Below are positions 50,274 through 60,102 of a stretch of DNA of 64,000 bases, piece by piece; positions within the stretch are counted from its first letter, which is position 1; each line of letters opens with the position of its first letter. The position numbers and the translations under genes are program-made. This DNA is from Achromobacter xylosoxidans A8. GTDB lineage: Bacteria > Pseudomonadota > Gammaproteobacteria > Burkholderiales > Burkholderiaceae_B. The notes below the pieces were generated by a model. It was not told the DNA's origin. It ran no database searches and was given only the letters and a program-made list of their open reading frames with translations. The DNA lies in NCBI RefSeq assembly GCF_000165835.1, contig NC_014640.1, positions 4,526,001 to 4,590,000 of the forward strand. The letters run 5' to 3'.

Positions 50274-50996
50274 TCAGCGCCCCACGGGCGCGAACCAGTA
50301 CTGGTACACGCTGCCTTCGTTCGAATACCAGGGCAAGAGGCCGATGCTGTCGGACTCCCGCCGTACCGTCAGCAGCAGGCCGCCCCTCTCGGGCCGCAAC
50401 AGCGCCACGTGGCGCCGCACGCCCATCGACTCGTACTGGTGCCAATCATGCCGCACGCTGACCCACAGCCGGCCGTGGCTGCAGCCGCTGACACGCCGGA
50501 TGCCGTCAGGCCGGGACGGCCGGGCCGCGCTAGGCCGGGCCGCGCCAGGCAAGGCGGCGGGATCCTGCGCACCATTCAGCTGCGTCAGATGGCCGGACGA
50601 GCGCGCGCCCTGTCCGTCCAGCGCCAGCACCTGCCATCCCTCCGCGGCGGCCGTGAAGGCCACCGTGGCCTCGGGTCCGGAGCGCCATTCCGGCAGCGGG
50701 TTGTCGTCCATGCCCGGCAGGTCCAGCGGGTACCTCAGGAAATTGCGCAGGTCCGGCAACGCGCCGGCCTCGCGATCGCCCGAGACGAACTCGCCTTGCG
50801 CCCGGTAGGTGCCGGCCAGATCGGGGCATTGCGCCGGATCGGCAGGCAAGGATGCGAGCGTCCCGTCCCGGAAGGGCGGCCAGGTCACGGCCACGCCGTC
50901 GACCTTGGAAGCGCCGCAGCCGCTCAGCGTCAGCGCGGCCAGCGCCAACAGGGCGAGCCGGCCCATCCCCCGCGCGCCGCATACCGCTGCATTCAT
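50274..50996 (-). CDS. Lipoprotein of unknown function
   Basis: A 240-residue lipoprotein. The signal peptide is MNAAVCGARGMGRLALLALAALTLSGC with lipobox LSGC. The mature part shows no known domain: a CPDLAGTYRAQGEF segment, GWQVLALDGQG, CSHGRLWVSVRHDWHQYES and LLTVRRESDSIGLLPWYSNEGSVYQYWFAPV. ATG at 50996 is chosen because AGGGA lies 5 bases upstream; the open frame continues far upstream through the LysR gene and is not credible. It is divergent from the LysR gene, with a 15-bp tandem repeat between them. Confidence 0.8.
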   Translation of the reverse strand: MNAAVCGARGMGRLALLALAALTLSGCGASKVDGVAVTWPPFRDGTLASLPADPAQCPDLAGTYRAQGEFVSGDREAGALPDLRNFLRYPLDLPGMDDNPLPEWRSGPEATVAFTAAAEGWQVLALDGQGARSSGHLTQLNGAQDPAALPGAARPSAARPSRPDGIRRVSGCSHGRLWVSVRHDWHQYESMGVRRHVALLRPERGGLLLTVRRESDSIGLLPWYSNEGSVYQYWFAPVGR

Positions 50997-51070
50997 GGCT
51001 GTCCCTATTCTTCTGCCGGCCGCGCGACCCGCGCCGCGCCTGCGACGATCGGCCTGGCGCGAACTATATC

Positions 51071-51115
51071 CGAATCCTGGCCGGCCGAATCCCGGCCGGC
51101 CGAATCCCGGCCGGC
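51071..51115. repeat. Three tandem copies of a 15-bp repeat
   Basis: The unit CGAATCCCGGCCGGC is repeated three times at 51071-51085, 51086-51100 and 51101-51115. The first copy differs by one base (T for C at the eighth position). It sits in the gap between the divergent lipoprotein and LysR genes, a typical setting for slippage-prone repeats that alter promoter spacing. Confidence 0.95.
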
Positions 51116-51170
51116 GTTGCCAAGCGCGCAGCGCGGGAGAATAATCGGCATCTCCCTCCCGACCCGCGCC

Positions 51171-52106
51171 ATGACACCGTTCCGAGGCAAGCTCCGCATC
51201 CGCCACCTGGAAATCGTGCTGACCGTCGCCGAATTGGGCAACCTGTCCAAGGCAGCCGCCCAGTTGCACAGCACGCAGTCCGGCCTGTCGCGCGCCATCG
51301 CCGAAATCGAGGAGCTGGTCGGCGCGCGGCTGTTCGAGCGCACCGCCAAGGGCACCACCTGCACGCCGCTGGGCGAAACCATGTGCCGCCACGCCCGCCT
51401 GCTGCTCACCGATTTCCGCAAGGCCGAGATCGACCTCGCCGCGGTCTCGCGCGGCGACGAGGGCAGCCTGACGGTAGGCTGTTTTTCGATGTTCGCGGGC
51501 TGGCCGGTGGCCGAGGCCGCGCGCGCCTACCGCCAGGCCTATCCGCGCATCACGCTCACTATCGAGATCGGCACGCATGAACGGCTGATCGAAGACCTGG
51601 ACGCGGGCGCGCTGGACGTGCTGATCAGCCGCTTCTCGTCGACCGTCAATCCGCAGATCTACCGCTCCACCACGCTGCTGGAAGATTCGGTGGTGCTAGC
51701 CTGCGCCACGCATCACCCCTTGGCCCTGCTGCCCGGCGCCACGCTGGCCGATTACGTGGTCTACCCCTGGATCACCGCCCTGCCCGGCAGCCGCATCCGC
51801 GGCGAACTGGAAATGTCGCTGCGCCAGGCCGGCCTGGAAATTCCGGATATGATCGGCGCCCTGTCGCTGGAATTCGGCCGCGAAATGCTGCTGGACGGCC
51901 TGTACCTGTGGATGCTGCCCGGCAGCGTGGCCGCCATCCGGCAGGCGCGAGGCGAACTGGTGGTCCTGCCGGACAGGCCGGTCCTGCGCAAGTCGCCGCT
52001 GGCCGCCATCTGGCGCCGCGACCGCCCCAGCACGCGACAGGCGCGCGCCTTCGCCGCCCAACTCCAGCTCGCCATCCAGGCCGACGCCATCGCGCTCACG
52101 GCCTGA
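51171..52106 (+). CDS. LysR-family transcriptional regulator
   Basis: 311 residues. The N-terminal winged helix (about 8-67) is standard: LRIRHLEIVLTVAELGNLSKAAAQLHSTQSGLSRAIAEIEELVGARLFERTAKG. The effector-binding domain follows (about 95-300; LTVGCFSMFAGWPVAEAARAYRQAYPRI, LDVLISRFSS, LLEDSVVLAC). The MTPFRGKLRIRHLEIVLTVAE opening resembles PcaQ/GbpR-type regulators. The neighbouring target is unclear: the divergent lipoprotein or the downstream adenine deaminase gene, which starts 60 bases later. The effector is unknown. Confidence 0.92.
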   Translation: MTPFRGKLRIRHLEIVLTVAELGNLSKAAAQLHSTQSGLSRAIAEIEELVGARLFERTAKGTTCTPLGETMCRHARLLLTDFRKAEIDLAAVSRGDEGSLTVGCFSMFAGWPVAEAARAYRQAYPRITLTIEIGTHERLIEDLDAGALDVLISRFSSTVNPQIYRSTTLLEDSVVLACATHHPLALLPGATLADYVVYPWITALPGSRIRGELEMSLRQAGLEIPDMIGALSLEFGREMLLDGLYLWMLPGSVAAIRQARGELVVLPDRPVLRKSPLAAIWRRDRPSTRQARAFAAQLQLAIQADAIALTA

Positions 52107-53117
<1,011 letters not shown>

Positions 53118-53265
53118 CAAGCGCGCCCCCAGCCCAGCCATGCGGATTGCGCATGGCAATGTTCGAAACCTGCATGCCTGGCGCGGCTCATTCCTCCCTA
53201 CCATAGTCCGACCGCCGCGGCGCCTGCCGCGGCCGGGCCATGGACCAATACACAAGGGGCAGGAT

Positions 53266-54534
53266 ATGAGTCAGTTGGTAGAGGCGGCGCTGCAGGCAGG
53301 CACGCTGACCGGCGTGCAGCAAGGCGGCGTTTGCCGCTACAGCGCCATTCCCTATGCGCAGGCGCCAATCGGCCGCCTGCGCTTCGCGCCGCCGCAACCC
53401 GCCGCATGGCGCGGCAAGCTCGACGCCACCCGGCCGGGACCGGTCGCGCCACAATTGCCCTCGCGCCTGCGCGGCGCCATGGGTGACTTCAACGCCGAAC
53501 AATCCGAGGACTGCCTGCACCTGACCGTGTGGACGCCGGCCGCCGACGGCAAGCGGCGGCCGGTGGTCGTGTGGCTGCACGGCGGCGCCTGGCAAAGCGG
53601 CGGCGGCGCGCTGGACTGGTACGACGGCGCGAACCTCGCGCTACGCGGCGACCTGGTGGTGGTCGCGGTCAACTACAGGCTGGCCGCGCTGGGCTGGCTG
53701 TATGTGCCTGGCCAGACTGCCAACGCGGGCCTGCTGGATCAGGAAGCCGCCATAGCCTGGGTGCTGGACAACATCCAGGACCTGGGCGGCGATCCCGAAC
53801 GGCTCACGGTCATGGGCCAATCGGCGGGCGCGTCCTCGATCTGCGCCATGCTGGCGCGCAAGCCGCGCTTCTCCCGCGCCATCCTGCAAAGCGCGGCGCT
53901 GGGCCGGGGCTTTCGCAGCGCGAAGCAAGCCGACGCGCTGGGGCAAGCCTTCCTGCGGGCCGCGGGCGCCGACTCCCTGGAGGCCGCGCGCGAACTGCCC
54001 GTGACGGCATTGCTGGCTGCGCAGCAGGCGCCTGCCGTGGCCGAAGTACTGCGCGCCGAGGGCAGCAGCCGCAGCCAGTTCGCCCCGGTGCTGGACGGCC
54101 AGGTGCTGCCGCAAGACATCGCGCCCGCGCTCGAGCAGGCCGCGTCCCGCGCCGACGTGGTGGTCTGCTATACCCGCGACGAAATGGCCGCCTTTCCCGG
54201 CAATGGCAGGGATGCGTCCGACCAGGAACTGGGCGACGAGGTATTCGGCGCGCCATCGCGCCAGTGGGCGCGCGACGCCGCTGCCCAGGGCCGCCAGGCC
54301 TGGCTGGCGCGCTTTGACGTGGCGCCCACGGCGAACTTCGGCGCCTGCCATTGCATCGAGCTGCCCTTCGTCTTCGACACGATGCCGGCCTACGCCGGCG
54401 CGCCCATGCTTGCCGGACTGCCGCCTGCGCAGGCGCGGCAACTGGCCCAGGCCACGCAGCAGGCATGGATCGCGTTCATCCGCGGCGACGGGCCCGGCTG
54501 GCCGGCGGCTCCGCATATGCAGATCCTGGCCTGA
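53266..54534 (+). CDS. Type-B carboxylesterase/lipase family protein
   Basis: A 422-residue alpha/beta-hydrolase. The early motif GVCRYSAIPYAQAPIGRLRFAPPQP is typical of type-B carboxylesterases, as is EDCLHLTVWTPA. The oxyanion hole is WLHGGAWQSGGG, the nucleophile is Ser186 in MGQSAGASS, and a His near the end (ACHCIELPFVFDT) probably completes the triad. It is shorter than typical members (about 500). No signal peptide is visible. ATG at 53266 follows an AGGGGCAGG region. The Bug-type binding-protein gene follows by 73 bases. Substrate unknown. Confidence 0.9.
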   Translation: MSQLVEAALQAGTLTGVQQGGVCRYSAIPYAQAPIGRLRFAPPQPAAWRGKLDATRPGPVAPQLPSRLRGAMGDFNAEQSEDCLHLTVWTPAADGKRRPVVVWLHGGAWQSGGGALDWYDGANLALRGDLVVVAVNYRLAALGWLYVPGQTANAGLLDQEAAIAWVLDNIQDLGGDPERLTVMGQSAGASSICAMLARKPRFSRAILQSAALGRGFRSAKQADALGQAFLRAAGADSLEAARELPVTALLAAQQAPAVAEVLRAEGSSRSQFAPVLDGQVLPQDIAPALEQAASRADVVVCYTRDEMAAFPGNGRDASDQELGDEVFGAPSRQWARDAAAQGRQAWLARFDVAPTANFGACHCIELPFVFDTMPAYAGAPMLAGLPPAQARQLAQATQQAWIAFIRGDGPGWPAAPHMQILA

Positions 54535-54607
54535 GCGCGGACCTCACGCGCATCGGCGCGGGCGCACTCGGCCCGCGCCTCAAACACATCAAAACAAGGG
54601 GAATTCC

Positions 54608-55558
54608 ATGTTCAAGCAAACCGTGCTGGCGCTAGCGCTGCTGACGCCGCTGGCGGCCACGGCCGCCTATCCCGACAAACCCGTCAAGATCATCGTCTCC
54701 AATCCGCCTGGCGGTCCTGTCGACGTCATGCTGCGCGTGCTGGCCAGCAAGCTCGGCGCCGCCTGGGGCCAGCCGGTGGTAGTGGAGAACAAGCCCGGCG
54801 CCTCCGGCATCATCAGCACCGGCGCGCTGGTCAAGTCCGCGCCGGACGGCTACACGCTGGGCATGGTGGTCGCCTCGTCCGTCACCATCGTGCCTTTCGC
54901 CGTGGACAGCCTGCCGTTCGACACGCAGAAGGACCTCAAGCCGATCTCGCTGGTCGCGCGCACACCCTTCATTTTCATCGTGCCCAAGGACAGTCCGCTC
55001 AAGACCTGGGAAGACTTCGTGCGCGAAAGCAAGGCGCGCAACCTGAGCGTCGGTTCGTTCTCCATCGGCACGGCGTTCCACCTGGTCTGGGAACAGACGG
55101 CGCGGCGCGCCGGCATCAAGGCCCTGTACGTGCCCTCGTCCTCGTCGGGCAAGACGCAGAACGACCTGATCGGCGGCCAGCTCGACGTCGGCCTGGACGC
55201 GCCTTCGAGTTCCAAGGGCCTGATCGACAGCGGCCGGCTGCGCGCCCTGGCGATCACCAGCCCGCAACGCTTCGGCGGCCTGCCCGACACGCCCACGCTG
55301 GAGGAATCAGGACTGAAGGGCTATGCGCCGCAACCGTGGATCGGGTTGATGGCGCCCGCCGGCATTCCGGACGACCGGGTCGCGCTGATCCAGAAATCGG
55401 TGGCGGACATCCTGAAAGAACCCGCGATGCGCGCGCAGATGGAAACCCTGGGCATGATCCCGATCGGCAGCACGCCACAGGAACTGGCCGCGACCATCGA
55501 GGCCGACCGCGCCGACATGGGGCCGCTGATCAAGGAATTGGGCATCAAGCTGCAATAG
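54608..55558 (+). CDS. Bug/TctC-family periplasmic solute-binding protein
   Basis: 316 residues with a signal peptide (MFKQTVLALALLTPLAATA, mature start AYPDKPVKIIVSNPPGG). The family markers are all present: ASKLGAAWGQPVVVENKPGASGIISTGALVKSAPDGYTLGM, then LRALAITSPQRFGGLPDTPTLEESGLKGY and the helical C-terminus. Such proteins bind carboxylates or amides for tripartite transporters and are strongly amplified in Bordetella and Achromobacter. No TctA/TctB membrane genes lie nearby, so it is an orphan binding protein, possibly sharing substrate with the carboxylesterase upstream. Confidence 0.94.
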   Translation: MFKQTVLALALLTPLAATAAYPDKPVKIIVSNPPGGPVDVMLRVLASKLGAAWGQPVVVENKPGASGIISTGALVKSAPDGYTLGMVVASSVTIVPFAVDSLPFDTQKDLKPISLVARTPFIFIVPKDSPLKTWEDFVRESKARNLSVGSFSIGTAFHLVWEQTARRAGIKALYVPSSSSGKTQNDLIGGQLDVGLDAPSSSKGLIDSGRLRALAITSPQRFGGLPDTPTLEESGLKGYAPQPWIGLMAPAGIPDDRVALIQKSVADILKEPAMRAQMETLGMIPIGSTPQELAATIEADRADMGPLIKELGIKLQ

Positions 55559-55581
55559 CAGCGATCACGGAGGGGCGGGCC

Positions 55582-56211
55582 TCAGCCCGCGCCCAGCGTG
55601 CGCAGGAACATCGCCGACAAGGGGCCGGACAACGCCTGCGCGTCGCGCCGGCCCTGCGCAATACTGGCGTCCACCGCGCCATGCATGCCGTGGTAGAGCA
55701 CGATGGCGGTCAGCGCCGCATCTTCCAGCTGCCAGCAGCCGGCGCGCGCGCCCGCCTCCAGAATGGCTTCCAGCTGTTCCAGCACGGCGCTTTTCTCGGC
55801 CACGCCGCGGTCGGGATGCTGGGCGTCGTGGAACACCACGTCATGCAGCTCATAGCCGTCGAAGTAGGCTTCGACCCCCGCCCGGGTCCAGGCGCGCAGC
55901 CGCGCCACGCCGTCGTCCGGCGCACAGGCTTGCACCTCGCGGTCGATATGGTCCAGGAACCCCTGCGAGAACTTGGCCCGCAGCGCCGCCAGCATGTCGT
56001 TCTTGGACGTGAAGTAGTGATAGAACGTGCCCTTGGCCACGCCCGCGCGCTCCACGATCTCGTTGATGGTGGCAGCCTCGACGCCCTTCTGGATGAAAAG
56101 CGCTTCCGCGGCCGCCATCAGCTCGTCCAGCCGCACGGCGGCCGGTTTGGTGCGGGGTTTGGGAGCGGCGTCCGGGCCTGGCAAGGCAGACGGGTCGGCG
56201 GGAGCAGGCAT
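55582..56211 (-). CDS. TetR-family repressor of the adjacent MFS exporter
   Basis: 209 residues. A Pro/Ala-rich lead of about 25 residues is followed by the TetR_N helix-turn-helix (LDELMAAAEALFIQKGVEAATINEIVERAGVAKGTFYHYFTSKNDML). A ligand-binding helical domain completes the protein. It is divergent from the MFS gene; the 143-base gap contains a 23-bp near-perfect dyad inside the MFS promoter, so the protein very probably represses the exporter and perhaps itself. The inducer is unknown. The C-terminal domain resembles the TetR_C_7/AcrR-like group loosely. Confidence 0.93.
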   Translation of the reverse strand: MPAPADPSALPGPDAAPKPRTKPAAVRLDELMAAAEALFIQKGVEAATINEIVERAGVAKGTFYHYFTSKNDMLAALRAKFSQGFLDHIDREVQACAPDDGVARLRAWTRAGVEAYFDGYELHDVVFHDAQHPDRGVAEKSAVLEQLEAILEAGARAGCWQLEDAALTAIVLYHGMHGAVDASIAQGRRDAQALSGPLSAMFLRTLGAG

Positions 56212-56296
56212 ATCGTTCAGGGTCGGTTCAGTAGCAAGGCGCCAGTGTAGAGGAGGCGCGGGGACAGGGCCAAAATTTGAGAATCGTTCTTCTTTC

Positions 56297-56319
56297 CATT
56301 GACCGACGGTCGGTCGATG
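56297..56319. promoter_or_regulatory. TetR-type operator, 23-bp dyad
   Basis: Centred at 56308, the dyad has arms CATTGACCGAC and GTCGGTCGATG around a central G. Only one of the 11 pairs is mismatched. It contains the ACCGACNGTCGGT core often seen for TetR-family repressors with a GACCGACGGTCGGTC-like site. It overlaps the -35 box and the spacer of the MFS promoter. Confidence 0.8.
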
Positions 56320-56327
56320 AATAGAAT
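56299..56327 (+). promoter_or_regulatory. Sigma70-type promoter of the MFS exporter
   Basis: TTGACC (56299-56304), a 17-base spacer and TAGAAT (56322-56327) lie 28 bases upstream of the exporter ATG, giving a very short leader. The TetR-type dyad covers the -35 box and most of the spacer, so repressor binding would block RNA polymerase. Confidence 0.75.
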
Positions 56328-56354
56328 AACGCTTCCTCTACTCTGCGTCCCGCC

Positions 56355-57848
56355 ATGCATCCCGCACGCCGCCGCGCCCTGGTCCTAGCCGTCAACCTGG
56401 GCAGCTTCATCACCATCCTGGACATCAGCATCGTCAACGTGGCCCTGCCCACCATGCAGGCGGCCCTGCGCATCGACATGGCCGGGCTGCAATGGGTGGT
56501 GGACGCCTACGCCCTGTTCCTGTCGGCCTTCATGCTGTCCGCCGGCCCCTTGGGCGACCGCTACGGCCGCAAGCGCTCCTGGCTGGCGGGCGTGCTGCTG
56601 TTCACCGCCGGATCCGCCCTGTGCGGCTTGGCGGACAACCTGACGGCGCTGCTGATCGGCCGCGCCGTGCAGGGCGTGGCCGGCGCCCTGCTGGTGCCGG
56701 GCGCGCTATCGCTCTTGACCCAGGCCTTCCCCGATCCCAAGGAACGCGCCCAGGCCATCGGCATCTGGGCTTCCTGCAATGCGATTTCGCTCATCGTGGG
56801 CCCCATGCTGGGCGGCGTGCTGGTGGCCCACTTCAACTGGCAGAGCATCTTTCTCATCAACCTGCCGGTGGGAGCGCTGGCCATCGCGCTGGGCGCCTGG
56901 AGCATCACGGAAAGCGCCCATCCCGAACACGCCGCATTCGACCCCGCGGGCCAGGCGCTCAGCGTGCTGTGGCTGGGCGCGCTGACCTATGGCCTGATCG
57001 CCGCCGGCGAACACGGCTGGGCCGCGCCGCAAGCCACCATTGCGCTCGCCATCGCGGCCGCCGGCCTGCTCGCCTTCCTGTGGGTCGAGCACCGCGCCGC
57101 GCGGCCCATCCTGCCGCTGGGGCTGTTCCGCGACGCCAGCTTCGCCATCACCAACTTCGCGTCTTTCGTGCTGGGCTTTTCCGCCTACAGCAGCCTGTTC
57201 TTCTTCTCGCTCTACCTGCAACACGTACGGGGGCTGTCGCCGCTGGCCACCGGCTGGCAACTGGCGCCGCAGTTTGCCGCGGCCGGGCTGGTGTCGCTGG
57301 TATTCGGCCGCCTCAATCTGCGCTTCGGCCTGCCGCGCCTGATGATCGCCGGCTTTGCGTTCATCGGCCTGGCCATGCTGGGCATGACCAGCTTCGAGGC
57401 CCACACGCCGTATGCCGTGTCCGGCGCCCTGCTGGTGCTGCTGGGCCTGGGCACCGGCCTGGCGGTTCCCTCGACCAGCATGGCCGTGATGGCCACGGTG
57501 CCGCGCGAACGCTCCGGCATGGCCTCGGCCACCATGAACGCGCTGCGCCAGACCGGCATGACGATAGGCATCGCGCTGTTGGGCGCGCTGATGAGCGGGC
57601 GCGCCATCGAAGCGCTGACGGGCTCGCTGTCGCGGCTGGGCGCGCCCGACGCGCAAGCCCTGGCGCGTGCCGCCATCACCTTGCATGAGCTGCCCGGCCA
57701 ACCTGGCAACGCGGCGGAATTGGCCGCCGACGCACTGGCCGGCGGCTTCCATGCCGCCATGCTTTTCGCAGGCACGGCATCGCTGCTGGCGGCGCTGTTG
57801 CTGCTGTTCCTCGCGCGCGGCGCGAAGAACGTTCTACGCACCGCATGA
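56355..57848 (+). CDS. MFS transporter, DHA2 (EmrB/QacA) drug-efflux family
   Basis: A 497-residue inner-membrane exporter with 14 predicted helices. Motif D1/A-like elements are visible: ITILDISIVNVALPTM (helix 1), LQWVVDAYALFLSAFMLSAGPLGDRYGRKRSW (loop 2-3 motif A), then GRAVQGVAGALLVPGALSLL (motif B with Arg) and LGGVLVAHFNWQSIFLINLPVG (motif C region). Proton-driven export of hydrophobic or cationic compounds is expected. It is controlled by the divergent TetR gene through an operator in its promoter. A hairpin follows its stop. Confidence 0.95.
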   Translation: MHPARRRALVLAVNLGSFITILDISIVNVALPTMQAALRIDMAGLQWVVDAYALFLSAFMLSAGPLGDRYGRKRSWLAGVLLFTAGSALCGLADNLTALLIGRAVQGVAGALLVPGALSLLTQAFPDPKERAQAIGIWASCNAISLIVGPMLGGVLVAHFNWQSIFLINLPVGALAIALGAWSITESAHPEHAAFDPAGQALSVLWLGALTYGLIAAGEHGWAAPQATIALAIAAAGLLAFLWVEHRAARPILPLGLFRDASFAITNFASFVLGFSAYSSLFFFSLYLQHVRGLSPLATGWQLAPQFAAAGLVSLVFGRLNLRFGLPRLMIAGFAFIGLAMLGMTSFEAHTPYAVSGALLVLLGLGTGLAVPSTSMAVMATVPRERSGMASATMNALRQTGMTIGIALLGALMSGRAIEALTGSLSRLGAPDAQALARAAITLHELPGQPGNAAELAADALAGGFHAAMLFAGTASLLAALLLLFLARGAKNVLRTA

Positions 57849-57854
57849 ACCCCG

Positions 57855-57888
57855 GATTCCGGCGCGCGGAATTCCATTCGCCGGAATC
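57855..57888 (+). terminator. Inverted repeat after the MFS gene, possible terminator
   Basis: GATTCCGGCG (57855-57864) and CGCCGGAATC (57879-57888) form a perfect 10-bp stem with a 14-base loop, 6 bases beyond the exporter's stop codon. A T5 run follows only 12 bases later, so it may act as a terminator or an mRNA-stabilising stem. Confidence 0.5.
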
Positions 57889-57992
57889 AAAACGGCCTGT
57901 TTTTAAGCGTTGGTAACAAACGCGCCCGCCTTCTTGCGCTTCGGTAAGATCCTCGTCCAATAACAGGTTAACAACCACGAGGAGAGCAAAAC

Positions 57993-59381
57993 ATGCCTTA
58001 CCGCAAACCCCTGTTCCGCCTGGCCCCGCTGGCGCTCGCCGCGCACCTGCTGATGTCTGGCCCGGCCGCCGCGCAAAGCGCGCCCGGCACCCAAGGACCG
58101 CTGGTTCCCGCGCCCAATCCCGCGCTTGCCGCGCAGATCGATCAGCGCGCCAAGGCCATCGAGGACAAGCTCATCGCCTGGCGCCGCGACATCCATGAAC
58201 ACCCCGAACTGGGCAACCAGGAAAACCGCACCGCCAAGCTGGTCGCCGACCACCTGCGCGCGCTGGGCATGGAAGTGAAGACGGGCGTGGCCGGCACCGG
58301 CGTGGTCGCCGTGCTCAAGGGCGGCAAGCCCGGCCCGGTGGTCGCGCTGCGCGCCGACATGGACGCGCTGCCCGTCAAGGAACAGGTGGACCTGCCCTTC
58401 GCCTCCAAGGCCAAGGGTACCTATCTGGGCAAGGAAGTGGACGTGATGCATGCCTGCGGCCACGACACCCACACCGCCATCCTGATGGCCACGGCCGAAG
58501 TGCTGGCCGGCATGAAGGACCAGCTCCCCGGCAGCGTGAAGTTCATCTTCCAGCCCGCCGAGGAAAGCCCCGCCGACTTCGAGCCGGACGGCAAGAAGAT
58601 CTGGGGCGCGAAGATGATGGTGCAGGAAGGCGTGCTGGAAAATCCCAAAGTGGACGCCATCTTCGGCCTGCATGTGTCCAGTTCGTATCCCGTGGGCAAA
58701 CTGTCGTGGCGCAGCGGCCCCGCCATGGCCGCCGCCGACCAGTTCTGGATCGACGTCACCGGCAAGCAAACCCATGGCGCGCGCCCCTGGTCTGGCATCG
58801 ACCCGATCGTGGTCAGCTCGCAGATCATCCTGGGCCTGCAGACCATCCCCAGCCGCCAGATCAACAGCATGCTGGAGCCGGCCGTCATCACCGTGGGCGC
58901 GATCCACGGCGGCAACCGCATGAACATCGTGCCGGACAACGTCGCCATGACAGGCACCATCCGCACCTATGACGAAGGCATGAAGAAGGACATCCACCAG
59001 CGCATCGCGCGCACCGCCGACATGATCGCGCAGAGCGCGGGCGCCAAGGCGGACGTGCGCGTGGTGGAGCTGTACAACGCCACCGTCAACAATCCCGCGC
59101 TGACCGAGCAGATGGGTCCCACGCTGCGGCGCGTGGCGGGTGAAGGCAACTACGGCCTGCAGCCCAAGTCCACCGCGTCGGAGGACTTCTCCTTCTACCA
59201 GGAGAAGGTGCCGGGCATGTTCTTCTACCTGGGCGTGACGCCCAAGGGCACCGACGTCGAGAAGGCCGCGCCCAACCATTCGCCGCGCTTCTATGTTGAT
59301 GAGTCCGGCCTCATCAACGGCGTGCGCGCGCTGTCGAACCTGACCGTGGACTACATGACGCAGGCGCAGAAAGGCAGTTGA
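57993..59381 (+). CDS. Periplasmic M20-family amidohydrolase
   Basis: 462 residues with a signal peptide (LFRLAPLALAAHLLMSGPAAAQ). The M20D pattern is clear: WRRDIHEHPELGNQE, VVALRADMDALPVKE, then MHACGHDTHTAILM (metal Cys/His), FIFQPAEESPAD (catalytic Glu pair) and the C-terminal EDFSFYQEKVPGMFFYLG. A dimerisation insert lies at about 215-330 (GKQTHGARPW). The family includes hippurate, IAA-amino acid and aminobenzoyl-glutamate hydrolases. Export is unusual for this group and suggests use of extracellular acyl-amino acids. It is transcribed alone. Confidence 0.93.
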   Translation: MPYRKPLFRLAPLALAAHLLMSGPAAAQSAPGTQGPLVPAPNPALAAQIDQRAKAIEDKLIAWRRDIHEHPELGNQENRTAKLVADHLRALGMEVKTGVAGTGVVAVLKGGKPGPVVALRADMDALPVKEQVDLPFASKAKGTYLGKEVDVMHACGHDTHTAILMATAEVLAGMKDQLPGSVKFIFQPAEESPADFEPDGKKIWGAKMMVQEGVLENPKVDAIFGLHVSSSYPVGKLSWRSGPAMAAADQFWIDVTGKQTHGARPWSGIDPIVVSSQIILGLQTIPSRQINSMLEPAVITVGAIHGGNRMNIVPDNVAMTGTIRTYDEGMKKDIHQRIARTADMIAQSAGAKADVRVVELYNATVNNPALTEQMGPTLRRVAGEGNYGLQPKSTASEDFSFYQEKVPGMFFYLGVTPKGTDVEKAAPNHSPRFYVDESGLINGVRALSNLTVDYMTQAQKGS

Positions 59382-59429
59382 TCCGCGCGCCTGGCGCGCT
59401 TGAAGCAAGCCCGCCGCCGCCCGCGCCGG

Positions 59430-59927
59430 CTAGGCCGTTGCTTCGAAACCCGGGTGATACGCGACCTGGCCTTGCGCCGGGCGCGTGTACACCTGGGCCA
59501 TGAAGTACTCCGGCGGCACGCCGGGATAGGTCAAGCCAGGCATCTGCGCAAAGCCGAATCGCCCGTAATACGCCGGATCCCCCATGACCACGCAGCCGGC
59601 GGCGCCCAGCGCTTTCAAGCGCTCCAGGCCGTCCCGGACCAAGGCCGCGCCTATGCCCTGGCCTTGCAGTTCGGGCAGCACCGCCACCGGTCCCAGGCCA
59701 TACCAGTCCGCCGAGCCATCGCTGACCGTCACCGGAGAGAAGGCGACGTGGCCTGCGATGCGCCCATCCACCCGCGCCACCAGCGACAGCGCCAATGCCC
59801 CCGCTTCGCGCAGCGCGTTGGTGATGTAGCCCTCGGTCTGCTGGCTGTGGGGGTGGTCTTTGAACGCGGCTTGCGTCAGCGCGAAGATCGCGTCGCGGTC
59901 GCCCGGCGCTTCGGGGAGGATATGCAT
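59430..59927 (-). CDS. GNAT-family N-acetyltransferase (YhbS-like)
   Basis: 165 residues. The core is LVARVDGRIAGHVAFSPV, then WYGLGPVAVLPELQGQGIGAALVRDGLERLKALGAAGCVVMGDPAYYGRFGF, with the CoA loop QGQGIGAAL. This matches YhbS/predicted N-acetyltransferases (COG3153). ATG at 59927 has AGGAG 7 bases upstream; the frame is open to 60044 but that extension has no ribosome site. The substrate is unknown. It is divergent from aspartate dehydrogenase. Confidence 0.93.
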   Translation of the reverse strand: MHILPEAPGDRDAIFALTQAAFKDHPHSQQTEGYITNALREAGALALSLVARVDGRIAGHVAFSPVTVSDGSADWYGLGPVAVLPELQGQGIGAALVRDGLERLKALGAAGCVVMGDPAYYGRFGFAQMPGLTYPGVPPEYFMAQVYTRPAQGQVAYHPGFEATA

Positions 59928-60102
59928 GCCTGTACTCCTGTCGATCCAGGCGCAAAGTGTAGCCGGGCATGGTCGCCATTCCGCATTGACGCCTGCCGGC
60001 ACGGTGGCTACAGTGGCCGACAGCCCGGCGCCGCGTTCTCGCATAGTCGCCCAGCCCCTTCCGAACCACCCGCGGCGCGCCGCGGCCCTACTCTGGACCC
60101 TT

